64,000 nucleotides of DNA from Nitrosospira lacus. GTDB lineage: Bacteria > Pseudomonadota > Gammaproteobacteria > Burkholderiales > Nitrosomonadaceae. Location: the NCBI RefSeq assembly GCF_000355765.4, contig NZ_CP021106.3, positions 2,947,137 to 3,011,136 on the forward strand, given 5' to 3'. Position numbers and translations under genes: made by a program. The notes below the pieces were generated by a model. The model was not told the origin of the DNA, made no database searches, and saw only the letters and a list, made by a program, of their open reading frames with translations. This document shows positions 61,924-64,000 of this stretch, one piece after another (the stretch's first letter is position 1; the number at the start of each line of letters is the position of its first letter).

Positions 61924-64000
61924 ATGAAGCGGACCTTAAGCATAAAATGCTTCCGGTTGGCCGCAGTGGCCATATGGCTGGCTTTAATTGCTGCGGCAGC
62001 GCCCGCGTTTGCTGATAATGCCGTCAAACTGAGAATACTGGTCATCACGACAGGTGAGGCAACGGAAGATCTGGGATTCGCTTATATCAAGCCCGTCCTT
62101 GATGAGATGGGAGTGCCCTATGATGTATTGAATGCCAGGACACAGGATTTAACGCCCGTAACGCTCGCCTCTTCTTCGGCCGGAACCGGCTGCAAAGCCG
62201 AGGATGCGGGTTGTGTGGGGAACTATAACGGCATCATCCTGACGGACGCTGACCTGGTTCCAGGCTTCACGCCATCGGAATGGGATACCCTGCACGATTA
62301 CCAGAAAAACTTCGGTGTCCGCCAAGCGGTATTGTCAGGGTGGCCCGCCACTTATTCGGACCCGCAGCCTCCTCATGGCGTCTACCTGGATTATGGCCTC
62401 GTCTATTCATCCAGCAGAAACGACTATGAGGCCCGTTGGACGGTGCCACCCGCGTACAGCAAGGAAGTCTTCGAGTACGTGAACCAGGCTAATCCATTTC
62501 CCATTACAGACTTCGCCTTCGCGGCCAATCCTCGAAATGATGCCGCCCGCCTGCGGGATGGTTCCGAACCCAGTGTGGAGCCGCTTCTGAGAACGCAGAA
62601 TGGTGAAGCGCTGGTATCGATTGTTCGATACATGATGCCTTCCCGGACAACCCCGGTACGCGAGGTGATGATCTCGACGATTACCAATGCCTCGTCCCTC
62701 ATCCATTCAAAGGTACTGGCCTACGAGTTCATCAACTGGGTGACACAAGGGGTATTCGTTGGAGCGCGCTTTGTCCACATGGCTGCCCATCTGGACGACT
62801 TGTTTCGCCGGAACACTTTATGGGACGTCACCCTCCATAAGGATAACCCCGCCACGACCTATCGCCTGAACAGCGCTGATATCAGCAACGCAGTGAGCAA
62901 ACAGCTCGCCTTTCGCGCCGCGCATCCGGTAGCCGCCGATTTTAAGCTGGATTTCCCCTTCAATGGTTCCGGAGCGGTGGTCGATCCGGAAGCCATGTCC
63001 CTGACCGCAAACTTGACGGAAGACCTGGTATTCGCAGTAGTCGCCAACAAAACAAATTTCCGCTTCATCAACCACACCTTCGCTCATTCAGACATGGATA
63101 AAGCGCCGGTTCCAGTAGGCACCCCTTGTGATTATGCTACCTTTACCAGCATCGCGGCCATCCAGGCGGAGATAACCAAGAACCGGACTGTCTGGGGACT
63201 TCTGGATCTCCCCGAGAGAGATCAGAACAACCGGGTGCTCGTAACCGGCAGTCACTCTGGTTTGAAAGACCGCAAGTGCACCGATGATCCCGCTTTGCAT
63301 TCAGACATGCTCAACGTCCAGGCTGATGACGTCGCGTTTGATGCGGGCGGCGCCAATCCGCTATTCCTTGAAGCCGCCGCCAAAGCGGGCGTGGACTACC
63401 TTGCCGCCGACTCATCGCAGCGGGATCAGAACGTTGAACAATATATCGATCAGTATGAGGATGGCAGCCAGATGAATCGACTGATGCTGCCACGCTGGCC
63501 AACCAATATTTTTTATAACGTGACGAACCCATCCCAGCTGGAAGATGAATACAACTATATTTACAATCGGAGGTTTGTCAACGCGGGACAAAATCCATGT
63601 GAAATACCGGGGGCTATCTGCTCTCCTCGCAATTACCGGGAAATTCTCATGGTCGAAGCCGATATGGCATTGCGGCATATGCTGACCTTCAGCAAGTGGC
63701 CGCATTTTTTTCATCAGGCGAATCTTGCCAAATATGACGAGAGCGGCAATACGCTCCAGTTTGACTGGCTCAATGCGGTCATCACCCGATACGAGCAGCT
63801 GTTCAAATTACCAGTCAAGAATCTTCCCTATTATCTGATTGGCGACCATACCGCGGAAAGCCTCAACGCCAAATCGGCTGCTATCCAGGCGACATGGAAT
63901 CGCACGACCGATCAGGTTACTTTATCCGCGAACAAAGCCGTACCCCATCTTCGCGTCACGGGTCTTGCGGGCGGAGAACTATACGGCGGCCAACTTATAC
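61924..64000 (+). CDS. Exported polysaccharide deacetylase-like protein (Agd3/CE18-like), partial
   Basis: An open frame of at least 692 residues that runs past the window end. AAGGAG (61909-61914) precedes ATG 61924, and a signal peptide ends near AAPAFADN (residue 31). Residues 35-300 form a flavodoxin-like or carbohydrate-binding part (KLRILVITTGEATEDLGFAY). The motif FINHTFAH with H384 and H388 is the metal-binding histidine pair of deacetylases. The overall sequence resembles fungal Agd3, which deacetylates galactosaminogalactan, and its bacterial relatives. Substrate here is unknown. It is divergent from the tyrosinase pair. Confidence 0.65.
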   Translation, partial: MKRTLSIKCFRLAAVAIWLALIAAAAPAFADNAVKLRILVITTGEATEDLGFAYIKPVLDEMGVPYDVLNARTQDLTPVTLASSSAGTGCKAEDAGCVGNYNGIILTDADLVPGFTPSEWDTLHDYQKNFGVRQAVLSGWPATYSDPQPPHGVYLDYGLVYSSSRNDYEARWTVPPAYSKEVFEYVNQANPFPITDFAFAANPRNDAARLRDGSEPSVEPLLRTQNGEALVSIVRYMMPSRTTPVREVMISTITNASSLIHSKVLAYEFINWVTQGVFVGARFVHMAAHLDDLFRRNTLWDVTLHKDNPATTYRLNSADISNAVSKQLAFRAAHPVAADFKLDFPFNGSGAVVDPEAMSLTANLTEDLVFAVVANKTNFRFINHTFAHSDMDKAPVPVGTPCDYATFTSIAAIQAEITKNRTVWGLLDLPERDQNNRVLVTGSHSGLKDRKCTDDPALHSDMLNVQADDVAFDAGGANPLFLEAAAKAGVDYLAADSSQRDQNVEQYIDQYEDGSQMNRLMLPRWPTNIFYNVTNPSQLEDEYNYIYNRRFVNAGQNPCEIPGAICSPRNYREILMVEADMALRHMLTFSKWPHFFHQANLAKYDESGNTLQFDWLNAVITRYEQLFKLPVKNLPYYLIGDHTAESLNAKSAAIQATWNRTTDQVTLSANKAVPHLRVTGLAGGELYGGQLI

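Noticed and set aside
1-64000. tRNA, rRNA and CRISPR features
   Set aside because: Scanning by eye found no T-loop/acceptor pattern, no rRNA sequence and no regularly spaced repeats; a dedicated tRNA and CRISPR search would be needed to be certain.

Overview
The window looks like a chromosomal stretch of a betaproteobacterium, most probably an ammonia oxidiser of the Nitrosospira type. That placement rests on recognised gene neighbourhoods (yciB-yciI-bolA-parvulin, udg-rimI-tsaB, ispD-ispF, zapD-coaE-pilD, CorC-like/ypjD/ffh, dut-coaBC-radC-rpmBG), a DUF2863 gene and general protein resemblance. No ammonia-oxidation gene lies in the window, so the genus is an inference. I found no rRNA, tRNA, CRISPR array, phage or intact insertion sequence.

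Layout. 0-8.5 kb: rpmE, a lipoprotein M48 protease, a glycerophosphodiesterase, an alpha/beta hydrolase, pyrophosphatase, a GNAT acetyltransferase, a DUF4398/OmpA lipoprotein pair, a Tat-lipoprotein intradiol dioxygenase and a tandem-repeat protein. 8.7-14.1 kb: lon, a small membrane protein, a cupin and a GH13 enzyme. 14.2-21 kb: a CzcCBA-type metal efflux operon led by a His-rich exported protein, with a promoter whose spacer holds an inverted repeat. 21-22.4 kb: a GlxA-like AraC regulator divergent from a small monooxygenase. 22.4-46.2 kb: mostly conserved housekeeping genes on alternating strands. This includes an alanine racemase gene broken by an imperfect ~127-bp tandem duplication, which looks more like a sequence or assembly fault than biology.

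46.2-64 kb is more accessory: a desaturase, an isochorismatase-fold protein without its catalytic cysteine, a FAD/Rieske oxidoreductase, small exported proteins sharing a PPxGQSG motif, a 182-bp palindromic MITE-like element with CTAG ends, PutA, an exported EndoU nuclease overlapping a YacL/UPF0231-like gene, a truncated gene remnant, an OprB-like porin, a MelC1-like/tyrosinase pair, and the start of an Agd3-like polysaccharide deacetylase that runs off the window.

How the genes fit together: czcCBA forms a complete trans-envelope metal exporter. LemA and two TPM-domain genes form one envelope cluster. The EndoU/YacL-like pair has the layout of an effector-immunity unit. The tyrosinase and its caddie-like partner are separated by one base and so are probably translationally coupled. 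The best candidates for new biology are the stand-alone exported EndoU with its overlapping partner, the signal-less tyrosinase with two PPC-type repeats and an atypical caddie, and the palindromic element. All functional calls come from reading the sequence; no database search was run.
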